This document shows, one piece after another, positions 34,549 through 43,235 of a stretch of 61,474 nt of DNA (position 1 is its first letter; every line of letters begins with the position of its first letter). The stretch comes from Pseudomonadota bacterium (GTDB lineage: Bacteria > Pseudomonadota > Gammaproteobacteria > Xanthomonadales > Xanthomonadaceae): positions 1 to 61,474 of the forward strand of contig JAEZYE010000035.1 of the NCBI GenBank assembly GCA_023419315.1. The letters are read 5' to 3'. The position numbers and the translations under genes are program-made. The notes under the pieces are model-generated. The model saw only the letters and a program-made list of their open reading frames with translations, searched no databases and was not told the DNA's origin.

Positions 34549-35352
34549 ATGCATCACACCCTTCCGTTCCCGCTCATGGCGCAGTTGGCCGAAGCACGCA
34601 CGGTCATCGTTCGCCAGCTTGGCGAAACGGTGCTGTCCATCCATCTGTTCGGTTCCGCGCTGCAGGGCGGCCTCAAACCTTCGAGCGATGTGGATCTGAT
34701 CGTCACCGTCACCACGCCGCCTGATGCAACGACCCGACACGCGCTGATGACGGATCTGCTGTCCGTATCCGCGCCGCCGGGGACCCACGATACGCGACGA
34801 GCACTGGAAGTGACGGTGGTTGCGCGCGATCAGGTCGTGCCGTGGCGGTATCCCGCACGCAGGGAAATGCAGTTCGGCGAATGGCTGCGGGCCGACATCG
34901 AAGCAGGCCGGTTCGAACCACCGGGGGTGGATCACGATCTGGCGCTCCTGATGATGCAGGTCATGGCGCATGGCGACAGCCTGATCGGACCCGCACCGCA
35001 CGAGGTGTTCGAGCCGGTGCCGGATGCGGACATCGCGGCGGCGCTGCGGGCGACCCTCGACCAATGGAACACACCGGAAGACTGGGCAGGGGACGAACGC
35101 AACATCGTGCTGGCGCTCGCGCGCATCTGGTACACCGCGGAGACCGGCGCGATTGCAGCAAAGGACGAGGCGGCCGAGTGGCTGGTGGAGCGCTTGCCCG
35201 TTGCGCATCGGAACATCATCAGCGCGGCGCGGGCGGCGTACGTGGGTGACCGCGACGCGGAGGCATCGCTGCACGCGGAGGCCGTTGCGGCGTTCATCGC
35301 GCATGCGCGGGCGGCCATCGGCGGTCTGCTCGAACAGCGCGACGCTCGCTGA
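34549..35352 (+). CDS. AadA-like aminoglycoside (3'') nucleotidyltransferase
   Basis: Protein of 267 residues of the ANT(3'')(9)-I type. Nucleotidyltransferase signature GSALQGGLKPSSDVDLIV at 35-52, with Gly35-Ser36 and metal-binding Asp47 and Asp49. The C-terminal helical domain matches the AadA architecture (DERNIVLALARIWYTAETG, AAEWLVERLP, followed by YVGDRD). Family members adenylylate streptomycin and spectinomycin. Base composition resembles its neighbours and no integron cassette site is visible, so it looks like a resident chromosomal gene; substrate activity is unproved. Confidence 0.85.
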   Translation: MHHTLPFPLMAQLAEARTVIVRQLGETVLSIHLFGSALQGGLKPSSDVDLIVTVTTPPDATTRHALMTDLLSVSAPPGTHDTRRALEVTVVARDQVVPWRYPARREMQFGEWLRADIEAGRFEPPGVDHDLALLMMQVMAHGDSLIGPAPHEVFEPVPDADIAAALRATLDQWNTPEDWAGDERNIVLALARIWYTAETGAIAAKDEAAEWLVERLPVAHRNIISAARAAYVGDRDAEASLHAEAVAAFIAHARAAIGGLLEQRDAR

Positions 35353-35358
35353 GCGGGC

Positions 35359-36345
35359 TCAGGAAAGCACGGCGTTGCCGAGGTCCGTGATCAGTCCGAG
35401 CGCGCCGTACACCGCCAGGAACACCAGCAGGATCAGACCGGTGTTCAGCGCGAACTTGAGCGCCTTGTAGACGCGCCGATGCGACGCCTTCAGCGCGAGC
35501 GCCCGATCCCGGACCGGCGCGAGCGCGGCGAACAATGCGCTGACGGCGCCACGCCGGTCTTCGCGCGTGTTCGGTACGGTCATGGCGCGCGGCAGCAGCG
35601 AATAGATCCGGTTGAAGGCGCGGCCCGCGCGGTTCAACGGGCGCGCCACATCGCACATCAGGATCAGGCGCGGCGCGTCGCTGCCGTTGCGGGCGTGGTG
35701 GGGGAAGGTTTCATCGAAGACGAAATCCTGGCCGTCGCGCCATACCAGCGACTCGCCATCCACGCAGATGAAGCATTCCGGCACGCCCGGCGTCTGCAGG
35801 CCCAGGTGATAGCGCAGGGAGCAGGCCAGCGGATCGGAATGCAGGCTCAAGGTCGCGCCCGGGGGCAGCAGCGAGAACATGGCGGCGTTGAGCGCCGGCA
35901 CCTGTTCGATCAATTGCACCGTGCGCGGGCACAAGCGCCGCGCCGACGCGTGCGCGTCGCCGTACCAGCTGAGGTAGAACTTGCGCCAGCCGCGCTTGTA
36001 GAAGGTGCGGAACCCGAGGTCGTGATAGCCGGCCGATCCGGGGCGCGCGGTGGCGTCGAGTGCGCCGGCTTCGAGCAGGGCGAGCGCTTCGTCGCGGATC
36101 GTCTCCCAGTTCTCGCGCAGTACGTGGATGCCTTCAAGCTCGTCGGCATCAAGCACCGCGCGCCGATGGCGACGCGGCGTGCAGGCGTACAGGATGCAGT
36201 TCAGTGGCGCGAACACCGGCCAGCTCTTGCGCAGGTATTCGACAAATCCCGGATAGCGCGTGCGGCCGCGCCAACGGTAGACATGGGTGATCGCGACGGC
36301 ACAGTAGGCCGCGCTGGCCAGCACGGCCAACGTACTCGGGTTCAT
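35359..36345 (-). CDS. LpxO-like lipid A hydroxylase (Fe(II)/2-oxoglutarate oxygenase)
   Basis: Protein of 328 residues with a membrane-anchoring helix at each end (about 4-22 and 300-322). The aspartyl/asparaginyl beta-hydroxylase domain has the iron ligands His169-x-Asp171 (LSLHSDPLAC), a distal His (216/217 in FPHHARNG) and 2-oxoglutarate-binding Arg227. In LpxO this adds a 2-hydroxyl to a lipid A acyl chain at the inner membrane. Start MNPSTLAVLA at 36345 is preceded by AGGAAA. It lies 71 bp downstream of the sensor kinase gene on the same strand, possibly in its regulon. Convergent with the aadA-like gene, 6 bp apart. Confidence 0.85.
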   Translation of the reverse strand: MNPSTLAVLASAAYCAVAITHVYRWRGRTRYPGFVEYLRKSWPVFAPLNCILYACTPRRHRRAVLDADELEGIHVLRENWETIRDEALALLEAGALDATARPGSAGYHDLGFRTFYKRGWRKFYLSWYGDAHASARRLCPRTVQLIEQVPALNAAMFSLLPPGATLSLHSDPLACSLRYHLGLQTPGVPECFICVDGESLVWRDGQDFVFDETFPHHARNGSDAPRLILMCDVARPLNRAGRAFNRIYSLLPRAMTVPNTREDRRGAVSALFAALAPVRDRALALKASHRRVYKALKFALNTGLILLVFLAVYGALGLITDLGNAVLS

Positions 36346-36416
36346 GCGTGCGTTTTCCTGGACGAGTGGATCCGCGGCGGCGGTGGCCACCGTGTGCGGA
36401 TGCGGGATACGGATGC

Positions 36417-37778
36417 TTATTCCGCGGCGTGCGGGAAGGTCAGGATGAACACCGCACCGGGACCTTCGCGGGCGTTTTCCGCCACGATGCGTCCGTGGTG
36501 GGCGTCCATGATTTCCTTGACGATGGACAGGCCCAGACCGGTGCCCTGGCCGGAACGATCCAGGCGCCAGAACCGTTCGAACATATGTTCAAGCGCTTCA
36601 TCATTCAGGCCCGCGCCGCAGTCGCGCACGCGGAGGGAACCCTCGTTGATCGCGATGTCGATGCCACTGCCGGCGGGCGAATGATGGATGGCGTTCTCCA
36701 GCACGTTGCGCAGTGCAATCTGCAATGCGGCCGGATCGCCGCGCACCGGTCGCACGTTTTCCGCGCAGGTGATCGCCAGTGATACCTGCGATGCCGCGGC
36801 GAGCGAACCCACCAGCGCGACCGCGTCGCGCGCCACCTCCGCCAGGTCCACCTCGGCGAAGCGGTATCCGCCGATGTCGGAAGCCTCGGCCAGTTGCAGC
36901 AACTGGCGCACGGTTCGCGCCATCACGTCGATCTCCTGCAGCAGCGGTGCGCGCTCCGACGCGTCGATCCGCAATTCGATCTGTCCGCGCAGGATCGACA
37001 ACGGCGTCTTCAGCTCGTGCGCCGCGTTGGCGAGAAAGCGCTGCTGCACCATGAAGGCATCTTCGATGCGCCCGAGCGAGCGGTTGATGCCATCGACCAG
37101 GGGCAGTATTTCGGCGGGCATTTCCCGCGTCGAGATGCGCGCGGACAGTTTCTGCGGGCTGATGGCTTCGACTTCGCGCGAGGCGCGGCGGACCGGTTTC
37201 AGCGAGAAGCGCACGCCGACCAGGATCACCACGCCGAACAGCACCAGCGCAATCGCGCCGACCGCGGTCGAGGTTTCCACCACCACCGGCAGCATGGCTT
37301 CGGCGGTCAGATCGAAGAAGCGATCACTGCGCGCGGTCTGGATGATGAGCGGGCCGTGCGCGGTGCGGACCGGCGTGGTCGCCACATGCAGGCCATCGGC
37401 GGTCTGGAAGTAGTCATCGGTGAGTCGTGCCGGCGCACCCGAGCGGTGGAACGCGGTGCGCCCGCCATCGGAAGCAAGCAGCACGCGTCCCCGTGCATCC
37501 AGGACGCGGTACTTGAGGTTCTGGAAATAGGCGTCGTAACCCCATTTCATCGGCTGGTGCAGGGCCAGCGAAGGCACGCCCGCGGCGTCGAACTGCAAGG
37601 CGTCTTCCAGATCCTCGGCCTGGCCGCGCAAGCCGTCGCGCACCATCAGCTCCGATCCTTCGCGGAAAATGCCCTGCAACACGCCGACGTAGAACACCGA
37701 GGCCAGCAGGAACGCCAGCAAGGTGTCGCGCACCAAGCGCGCGCGCAGGCTAGTCGGCCGAAGCAAGCGCCAGCGCAT
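36417..37778 (-). CDS. Sensor histidine kinase (PmrB/QseC-like)
   Basis: Kinase of 453 residues: TM1 at ~17-37, a periplasmic sensor of ~125 residues with no recognised family, TM2 at ~165-190, HAMP (KPVRRASREVEAI), HisKA with phospho-acceptor His254 (AAHELKTPL), and HATPase with NVLENAIHHS, DCGAGL and GTGLGLSIV. The overall layout resembles the PmrB/QseC group. It overlaps the partner regulator gene by 29 bp. The operon mipA-regulator-kinase and the adjacent lpxO suggest control of envelope composition. Confidence 0.92.
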   Translation of the reverse strand: MRWRLLRPTSLRARLVRDTLLAFLLASVFYVGVLQGIFREGSELMVRDGLRGQAEDLEDALQFDAAGVPSLALHQPMKWGYDAYFQNLKYRVLDARGRVLLASDGGRTAFHRSGAPARLTDDYFQTADGLHVATTPVRTAHGPLIIQTARSDRFFDLTAEAMLPVVVETSTAVGAIALVLFGVVILVGVRFSLKPVRRASREVEAISPQKLSARISTREMPAEILPLVDGINRSLGRIEDAFMVQQRFLANAAHELKTPLSILRGQIELRIDASERAPLLQEIDVMARTVRQLLQLAEASDIGGYRFAEVDLAEVARDAVALVGSLAAASQVSLAITCAENVRPVRGDPAALQIALRNVLENAIHHSPAGSGIDIAINEGSLRVRDCGAGLNDEALEHMFERFWRLDRSGQGTGLGLSIVKEIMDAHHGRIVAENAREGPGAVFILTFPHAAE

Positions 37779-38430
37779 AGCCGACTCCCCGATGGTTGAT
37801 CACGGTGGCATCCGAACCTGCGTCGCGCAGGCGGCGGCGCAGCCGATGAATGGCGACTTCCAGCGTGTTCGGCGTCATCTCCGCGAACGGCCCGAACGCC
37901 TTGTCGGCGAGATCTTCATGCGGCACGACCGCGCCGGTGCGCTCGGCGAGCGCCACCAGCAACCGGAACTCGCCCGCGGTGCAGGCGATCGGTCGATCGC
38001 CCACGGTGACCGATGCGCCATCCAGATCGATGCGGAGCCGACCCAGCTGGAACGACATCGGTGCGATCAGTTGCCGGCGCCGCAGCATCGCGCGCACCCG
38101 CGCCACCAGTTCCTCCAGTGCGAACGGCTTGGTGAGGTAGTCGTCGGCGCCGTTCTCCAGGCCATCCACGCGATCGTGGATGGCGTCGCGCGCGGTGAGC
38201 ACGAGACAGGGTATGCCGTTGCCCTCCGCACGCAGCGCCCGGATCAAAGCCAGGCCATCACCGTCGGGCAAGCCGCGATCGACGACGAGCAGTGCGTAGT
38301 CATGCTGGCGCATGCCGGCACGCGCGCTGCCCGCGGTCGGATAGACATCCGCAGGCAGGCCGCCGTTCTCCAGCGCGGCGCGCAGGATTCCAGCCAACCG
38401 CTCGTTGTCTTCGATGATGCCGATGCGCAT
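37750..38430 (-). CDS. OmpR-family response regulator (PmrA/QseB-like)
   Basis: Regulator of 226 residues. Receiver with Glu7-Asp8, phospho-acceptor Asp51 (LLVVDRGLPDGDG), Thr79 and Lys101 (YLTKPF). Winged-helix DNA-binding domain at ~130-220 (CTAGEFRLLVALAERTG, TLEVAIHRLRRRL, INHRGVGYAL). Located between mipA and the kinase on the same strand. A direct repeat with exact 11-bp periodicity upstream of mipA is a good candidate for its binding site. Confidence 0.93.
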   Translation of the reverse strand: MRIGIIEDNERLAGILRAALENGGLPADVYPTAGSARAGMRQHDYALLVVDRGLPDGDGLALIRALRAEGNGIPCLVLTARDAIHDRVDGLENGADDYLTKPFALEELVARVRAMLRRRQLIAPMSFQLGRLRIDLDGASVTVGDRPIACTAGEFRLLVALAERTGAVVPHEDLADKAFGPFAEMTPNTLEVAIHRLRRRLRDAGSDATVINHRGVGYALALASAD

Positions 38431-38457
38431 GGCGTCCGCCTTGCTCCTTCTTCCCGA

Positions 38458-39216
38458 TCAGAACGTGTACAGATAGGCGAGGGTGAAGCGCGGGGAACCG
38501 CTGTCCTCGATCAGCGGACTGTCCTTGATCGCGCTGCCGAAGCTGCGGTACTTCACGCTGCCCACCAGCAGGTGCCGTCCGAACGCCCGCTGGAAATCCA
38601 TGCCGACATCGAAGTTGGTGCTCGCGTCGGCCCGATAACCAGGACGCAATGCGGTGGCTTCTTCGGCCTTTACGCCATAGTAGTAGTCGGTGAACTTGCG
38701 GTCATAGCGCTCGACGCCCAGCTTGGGCATCAGCGTCCACTGGCCGGCCTTGAACGGGTACGCGTAGTAGACCGAGGCGCGATAGCCCTTGCTGGCGCTG
38801 GCGGACTTGAGGAACTCCACGGTCACGTCGCCCCAGCCGGCGCTGTGCTTCACTTCGCCGCCGAAGTGCAGGCTGGACTTGCGTTCGTCCATGCCCTCGA
38901 ACAGCGGTTCGTCCTCGGGCTCGTAGCCGTCGAAGCGGTATTCGCCGCGCAGGCTCGCGCTCCAGGCCTTGCCCTCCCAGAGCCGGTATTCGGCCTGCGG
39001 CCCGAAGATGCGGAAGCGCTTGCCCTGGTAGAACACCAGCGGCATCGGTTCCGCTTCGGCCGAACCGCCGGCATAGCCTTCGTTTTCATAGAGCACGCCC
39101 AGGCCCAGACCCCAGGTAGGCCCGAGTTCCTGCGTGGTGGGGAACAATTCCTCCGCGGCGGCGGGCGCGGCGAGGCCGATGGCCAGCAAGGCCGTGGCGA
39201 AGCGGGATTTCATCAT
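38458..39216 (-). CDS. MipA/OmpV-family outer-membrane protein
   Basis: Protein of 252 residues. Signal peptide MMKSRFATALLAIGLAAPAAA precedes EELFPTTQELGPTWGLGLGV. The mature barrel shows alternating Tyr/aromatic strands and ends LAYLYTF (terminal Phe). MipA/OmpV proteins are outer-membrane scaffolds or barrels often placed beside QseBC/PmrAB-type systems. Start at 39216 chosen because AGGA lies 8 bp upstream; ATG at 39225 is possible. First gene of the mipA-regulator-kinase unit. Confidence 0.85.
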   Translation of the reverse strand: MMKSRFATALLAIGLAAPAAAEELFPTTQELGPTWGLGLGVLYENEGYAGGSAEAEPMPLVFYQGKRFRIFGPQAEYRLWEGKAWSASLRGEYRFDGYEPEDEPLFEGMDERKSSLHFGGEVKHSAGWGDVTVEFLKSASASKGYRASVYYAYPFKAGQWTLMPKLGVERYDRKFTDYYYGVKAEEATALRPGYRADASTNFDVGMDFQRAFGRHLLVGSVKYRSFGSAIKDSPLIEDSGSPRFTLAYLYTF

Positions 39217-39261
39217 TGCGTGCATCCTAAGTGGGGGTGCACGCAGTGTCTGCGCGCCGGA

Positions 39262-39278
39262 CTTACATCCGGCTTACA
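39262..39278 (-). promoter_or_regulatory. Direct-repeat operator upstream of mipA
   Basis: CTTACA at 39262-39267 and 39273-39278 with exactly 11 bp periodicity (CTTACA-N5-CTTACA). The layout matches PmrA/QseB-type boxes (CTTAAT-N5-CTTAAT) and OmpR-family head-to-tail binding. Ends 45 bp before the mipA start, so it may overlap the promoter. Confidence 0.55.
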
Positions 39279-39325
39279 GGCAGGCGTCGACTTGCGGACG
39301 TGGCGCGAACGGGGCCGATCGCGCG

Positions 39326-40306
39326 TCAGAAAATGTCTTCGGCGATCACGTAGTTGTCGCGGCCGTTGGATTTGGCGCGGTACAGCGCGGCGTCCGCCCG
39401 CGAGAACCAGTCGTGCCAGTCGGCTTCATGGCCGAGCAGGGCGCCGCCGAGGGAAATGGTGATGCGTCCGCCAGGCCCGCGCAGCGATTCGCGCACCGCC
39501 TTGCGCAGGCGCTCGGTCGCGGCTTCGAGTTCATCGCGGTGGGTCACGCGCAGCAGGACGACGAATTCCTCGCCGCCGAAGCGGAACACGTGATCGTCCT
39601 TGCGCATTTCGAAACGCAGGATCGCGGCGAGATCGGCGATGGCGTTGTCGCCCGCCGCATGGCCGTACTGATCGTTGACGTCCTTGAAGCGATCCAGGTC
39701 AAGCACGATCAGTCCGTAGCGGCCGCGTCCCATCGACTGGTCTTCGACCGCCTGCGCCAGGGCGCGCTCCATCATGCGGCGATTGGGCACGTTGGTCAGT
39801 GCGTCGAGCGAGGCGAGTTCCTGCAGTTCGACCGTGTGGTCCTGGCTGCGCGTGGCGAAGATGTACGAGAACAGCGCGGTGAGCGCGACCGTGGTCAGCG
39901 TCGAGACCGAGTGGAACGAATCGGCGAACACATTCGGCAGCAGGCACAGGATCGCCAGCATCACCAGACCGGCGCCAAGCGCGAGCCGGCGATCGGCGAG
40001 GAAGAAATTGGTCAGCAGCACCAGGTACAGCCACGACAGGGCTTCGGATCCGATCATCCACGCGGCGCCCAGGCAGGCCGCGGAATTGAGTACGCACAGT
40101 AGGTTGCCGGCGCGTGCGCTGTTTTCGCTGTGACGCGCGTAGAACACCACGCCAATGACGGCCGCGACGATCACGGCATCGACGGCGGCCGCCGAGTATT
40201 GGCCATGGGTCCAGCGGAACAGGCCAAACGCCAGGATCACCACGGCCGTGGTGGATCCCAGCAAGGTGATCAGCTCGAGGCGCGTGTCTCGGGTTTTAGG
40301 GCTCAT
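39326..40306 (-). CDS. Membrane-bound diguanylate cyclase
   Basis: Protein of 326 residues: five or more membrane helices in the first ~150 residues (for example 12-30, 42-57, 68-85, 93-103, 108-125 and 134-150), then a GGDEF domain at ~160-322. The active site reads GGEEF (244-248), an accepted active variant. Preceding RKDD (235-238) at the right 5-residue spacing is a product-inhibition I-site. LDLDRFKDVND supplies metal-binding Asp. It makes c-di-GMP, a signal likely to affect motility through the PilZ and FleQ proteins encoded here. Monocistronic, with a Clp-like site in its promoter. Confidence 0.93.
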   Translation of the reverse strand: MSPKTRDTRLELITLLGSTTAVVILAFGLFRWTHGQYSAAAVDAVIVAAVIGVVFYARHSENSARAGNLLCVLNSAACLGAAWMIGSEALSWLYLVLLTNFFLADRRLALGAGLVMLAILCLLPNVFADSFHSVSTLTTVALTALFSYIFATRSQDHTVELQELASLDALTNVPNRRMMERALAQAVEDQSMGRGRYGLIVLDLDRFKDVNDQYGHAAGDNAIADLAAILRFEMRKDDHVFRFGGEEFVVLLRVTHRDELEAATERLRKAVRESLRGPGGRITISLGGALLGHEADWHDWFSRADAALYRAKSNGRDNYVIAEDIF

Positions 40307-40367
40307 CCGTGTGGTGTGTGCCGGCCGACTTCAGGCGGCAGGTCGCTTCAAAGGTCCAATCGTCGCA

Positions 40368-40409
40368 ATTCTAGTGCCGGAAAGCCGGCACCACGTGAAG
40401 CATGTCACG
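40368..40409 (-). promoter_or_regulatory. Diguanylate-cyclase promoter with class II Clp/CRP-like site
   Basis: Minus strand: a -10 element TAGAAT (40373-40368) and, upstream, CGTGAAGCATGTCACG (40409-40394), a GTGA-N6-TCAC palindrome as bound by CRP and the Xanthomonas regulator Clp. The centre lies about -40.5 from the predicted transcription start, the class II activator position. A 7-bp GTGCCGG/CCGGCAC inverted repeat lies between the two. Confidence 0.5.
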
Positions 40410-40692
40410 GAAACGGGCGACATGGCAGATCGTTGACAGGCACCGGACGCTGGGCGGATCCGCCCGGTCGCAGGGTCCGACAGCCGCCGCCGGGGTGGTC
40501 GCGCCCCAGCACAACGCGAGTGCTGTGTTTGGTGCGCGACACCCGACATGCCGGTGGGCGCCGGACGTCCACCGCGGGCACGCGTCTCTCCACGATCCCG
40601 GCGGTGCAGCGACGATTGGCCTGGCGCGATGAAAATGCGATGAAAAGCCGGGCCGCGCGTGTTGCCGCGCCGACGAACGCGCAAAGGAATCG
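40410..40692. other. Intergenic region between fliR and the diguanylate cyclase
   Basis: This and the adjoining promoter make a 386-bp gap that ends the fliE-fliR run. I see no convincing gene, repeat or terminator in it. Confidence 0.6.
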
Positions 40693-41487
40693 TCAGGGCG
40701 CGGTGAGTTGGCGCGCTGCGTCGAAGGACAGATCGAAGATCCGCTGCGCCGGCGGACCGAGTTCGCCGGCCAGCAGCGCCAGCAGGAACAGGCCCAGCAG
40801 CAGTGCGGTGGGCAGGCCGAGCTGGATGGGATTGAGTGCTGGCGCGGCGCGGCCCAATACGCCGAAGGCGAGGTTGACCGCCAGCATCGCGACCATCACC
40901 GGCAGCGCGAGACTGAGCCCCGAACGCAGGATCTGCAGGAAGAAGCCGGGCGCGACCTGCATCATCGCCTGCGGATCCGGCAGCGCCGATCCAATCGGCA
41001 GCGAGTGGTAGCTGTCCACCAGCAACGCGACCAGCGCGAGATGACCATTGAGGGTGAAGAAGATCATCCCGAAGGCGAGATAGAACCACTGCCCGACCAC
41101 GCCGGAGTTCACGCCGCGCAGCGGATCGGACATCTGCGCGAAGGCCAGGCCGGTGCCCTGGGAGATCAATTCGCCGGCCAGCGCACCGGCTTCGAACGCC
41201 ATGCGCAGCAGGAAGCCGATGCTCGCGCCGACCAGCACTTCGCGGAACACGTTCAGCACGGTCACCGAGTCGAACACGATCTGCCCCGGCGGCGGAGGCA
41301 GCAGCGGCGCCAACGCCATCGCCAGCGCACCGGCGAGGATGACGCGCACGCGCATCGGCACGGCGCGCGTGCCGATCAACGGGGCCGCCATCAGCATCGC
41401 CCCGGTGCGCAACATCACCCAGAGCAGCGCAGTGATCATGCCGAAGGCCTGCTGGCCGTCGATGACCATTTGGGTGGCGGCATCCAT
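40693..41487 (-). CDS. fliR: Flagellar export gate protein FliR
   Basis: Inner-membrane protein of 264 residues with about six helices. Typical stretches: MLRTGAMLMAAPLIGTRAVP near the N-terminus, EVLVGASIGFLLRMAFEAGALAGELISQGTGLAFAQM in the centre, and LLGLFLLALLAGELGP near the C-terminus. It forms the export gate core with FliP and FliQ. It lies 160 bp after fliQ, an unusually loose spacing for this cluster, and is the last gene before the accessory segment. Confidence 0.96.
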   Translation of the reverse strand: MDAATQMVIDGQQAFGMITALLWVMLRTGAMLMAAPLIGTRAVPMRVRVILAGALAMALAPLLPPPPGQIVFDSVTVLNVFREVLVGASIGFLLRMAFEAGALAGELISQGTGLAFAQMSDPLRGVNSGVVGQWFYLAFGMIFFTLNGHLALVALLVDSYHSLPIGSALPDPQAMMQVAPGFFLQILRSGLSLALPVMVAMLAVNLAFGVLGRAAPALNPIQLGLPTALLLGLFLLALLAGELGPPAQRIFDLSFDAARQLTAP

Positions 41488-41647
41488 GGGCTAGGTGCGA
41501 GGGAAGAGGAGGGAGGAACGGAGGACGGGACGCGAGCAGTGGGCTTCGAGGAATGCCGAACGGACGGGGCGCGGGCCATGGCGGAATGCGCCATGCGCAG
41601 CGCGCGCCTCCACTCGTTCCCCGCGGCTCACCTTGCGTTCCCCGCGC

Positions 41648-41917
41648 TCACCCGATCACGTGCGGCAATCGCTGGAACAGCGCGGTCGTGTATTCGACCA
41701 GCGTGCCCATCAGATAGCCGCCGGTGGCGAACAGCGCGGCGGTCAGCGCCACGGCCTTGGCGACGAACGCGATGGTCGGCTCGTTCAACTGGGTGGCGGC
41801 CTGGATGACGCCGATGACGACGCCGACAATCAGCACGACCAGCAGCAGCGGGCCACCGACCCAGAGCGCGATTTCAAGTCCGCCGCGAAGTTCGGTGAGA
41901 GCGGTTTCGGGAGTCAT
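41648..41917 (-). CDS. fliQ: Flagellar export gate protein FliQ
   Basis: Protein of 89 residues with two membrane helices (LLLVVLIVGVVIGVIQAATQ and AVALTAALFATGGYLMGTLVEY). The QAATQLNEPTIAFVAK segment between them is the family signature. Component of the FliPQR gate. It is separated from fliP by 89 bp and from fliR by 160 bp. Confidence 0.97.
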   Translation of the reverse strand: MTPETALTELRGGLEIALWVGGPLLLVVLIVGVVIGVIQAATQLNEPTIAFVAKAVALTAALFATGGYLMGTLVEYTTALFQRLPHVIG

Positions 41918-42006
41918 GGGTCGAGGAGTGAGTAGAGGGAAGTGAGGGGGCGATCCGGTTCAGCGGAATCCTGCAAGCCGCGTTCCCGAATGCCGTCGCG
42001 GCCCGG

Positions 42007-42828
42007 TCAATTGAAGCTGGCGGCCAGCGAGCCGACGATCAGCACCCAGCCGTCGACCAGCACGAACAGCAGGATCTTGAACGGTGCGGAGACCAGCATC
42101 GGCGAGAGCATCATCATGCCCATCGACATCAGCACGCTGGACACCACCAGGTCGATGATCACGAACGGGATGAAGATGAGGAATCCGATTTCGAACGCGG
42201 TCTTCAGTTCGCTGGTGATGAACGAGGCGACGACGATCGGGAATGGCACGTCGGCCGCGCTCGCGTAGGTGCCGTGTCCGGCCAGGCCGGCGAACGTCAT
42301 CAGATCGGTCTCGCGCACCTGCGCCAGCATGAAATCGCGCAGCGGCCCGGTGGTCAGCGTCCACGCGGTGGAGAAATCGATCTGTCCATCGAGATACGGC
42401 GCCATGCCTTGCGCCCAGGCTTTCTCGCCGACCGGCATCATCACCAGCATCGTCAGGAACAGCGCCAGCCCGACCAGCACCTGGTTGGACGGCGTCTGGC
42501 CGGTGCCGAGCGCCTGCCGCAGCAGGCCGAGCACGATGATGATGCGGGTGAACGCCGTCATCGCCAGCAGCGCGGACGGGATCAGCGTGATCGCCGTCAT
42601 CAGCAGCAGCGTCTGCATCGGCAGGCTGACAGTGTTGCCGCCGACCTTGCCGACGGTCACGTCCGGCAGCGCGGGCAGCGTCGGTGCGGTGGGCGCGGCC
42701 GGACCCGCCGGTTGCGCGGTCTGCGCGGCAGGCGCGTCCTGCGCGGGCGCGGCTTGCGCAAGCGCCAGCATCGGCGCGCAGATCAGCCACAGGGACAACA
42801 GCAGGGGCAACAGGCGACGCATCGTCAT
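42007..42828 (-). CDS. fliP: Flagellar export gate protein FliP
   Basis: Protein of 273 residues. A cleavable signal peptide (MTMRRLLPLLLSLWLICAPMLA) is followed by an Ala/Pro-rich spacer. Four membrane helices follow, with LMTAITLIPSALLAMTAFTRIIIVLGLLR and QTPSNQVLVGLALFLT, both classic FliP motifs, and GMMMLSPMLVSAPFKILLFVLVDGW at the C-terminus. The start overlaps the fliO stop (ATGA). Confidence 0.97.
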   Translation of the reverse strand: MTMRRLLPLLLSLWLICAPMLALAQAAPAQDAPAAQTAQPAGPAAPTAPTLPALPDVTVGKVGGNTVSLPMQTLLLMTAITLIPSALLAMTAFTRIIIVLGLLRQALGTGQTPSNQVLVGLALFLTMLVMMPVGEKAWAQGMAPYLDGQIDFSTAWTLTTGPLRDFMLAQVRETDLMTFAGLAGHGTYASAADVPFPIVVASFITSELKTAFEIGFLIFIPFVIIDLVVSSVLMSMGMMMLSPMLVSAPFKILLFVLVDGWVLIVGSLAASFN

Positions 42829-43229
42829 TTCTCTTTGCGCAGGCGCTTGGCCAGCAGTTCGGCGAAATTGGGCATGGGCTGCACGGGAATCGGCGGCAGC
42901 GGTTCGGGCAGGCGGTGCAGGGTGTTGATGGCGCCGGCCGTGACGCCGATCAGCAGTTGCTCGCCGCCGACTTCCACGACCAGCAGACGCTCCTTCGTGC
43001 CGACCGACAGGCTGGTCACCACGCGCAATTGATCGGTGGCGCGCAGTCCCAGGCCGGCGCCGGGCAGGCGCTTGAGCAACCAGGCCAGGCCGAGGATCAG
43101 GCCGAGCACGAGAATCAGGCCGACCAGCGCGCCGCCGATGCCGGGCGTGGACGGTGCGGCGTGGCCGATTTTCTGCGCGGGCGCGGCGGCGCTCGTCGCC
43201 ACGGCCAGCAGGGAGGACGTCATCGACAT
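42825..43229 (-). CDS. fliO: Flagellar export assembly protein FliO
   Basis: Protein of 134 residues with one membrane helix (about 32-52, GALVGLILVLGLILGLAWLLK). A cytoplasmic domain follows with LRVVTSLSVGTKERLLVVEVGGEQLLIGVTAG, the family motif that helps assemble FliP into the gate. Positively charged C-terminus. It sits between fliN and fliP, as in other flagellar operons. Confidence 0.93.
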   Translation of the reverse strand: MSMTSSLLAVATSAAAPAQKIGHAAPSTPGIGGALVGLILVLGLILGLAWLLKRLPGAGLGLRATDQLRVVTSLSVGTKERLLVVEVGGEQLLIGVTAGAINTLHRLPEPLPPIPVQPMPNFAELLAKRLRKEK

Positions 43230-43235
43230 GGCGGA

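Noticed and set aside
34549..35352. Mobile resistance cassette
   Set aside because: The AadA-like gene has no attC-like site, integrase or insertion sequence nearby, and its composition matches its neighbours.
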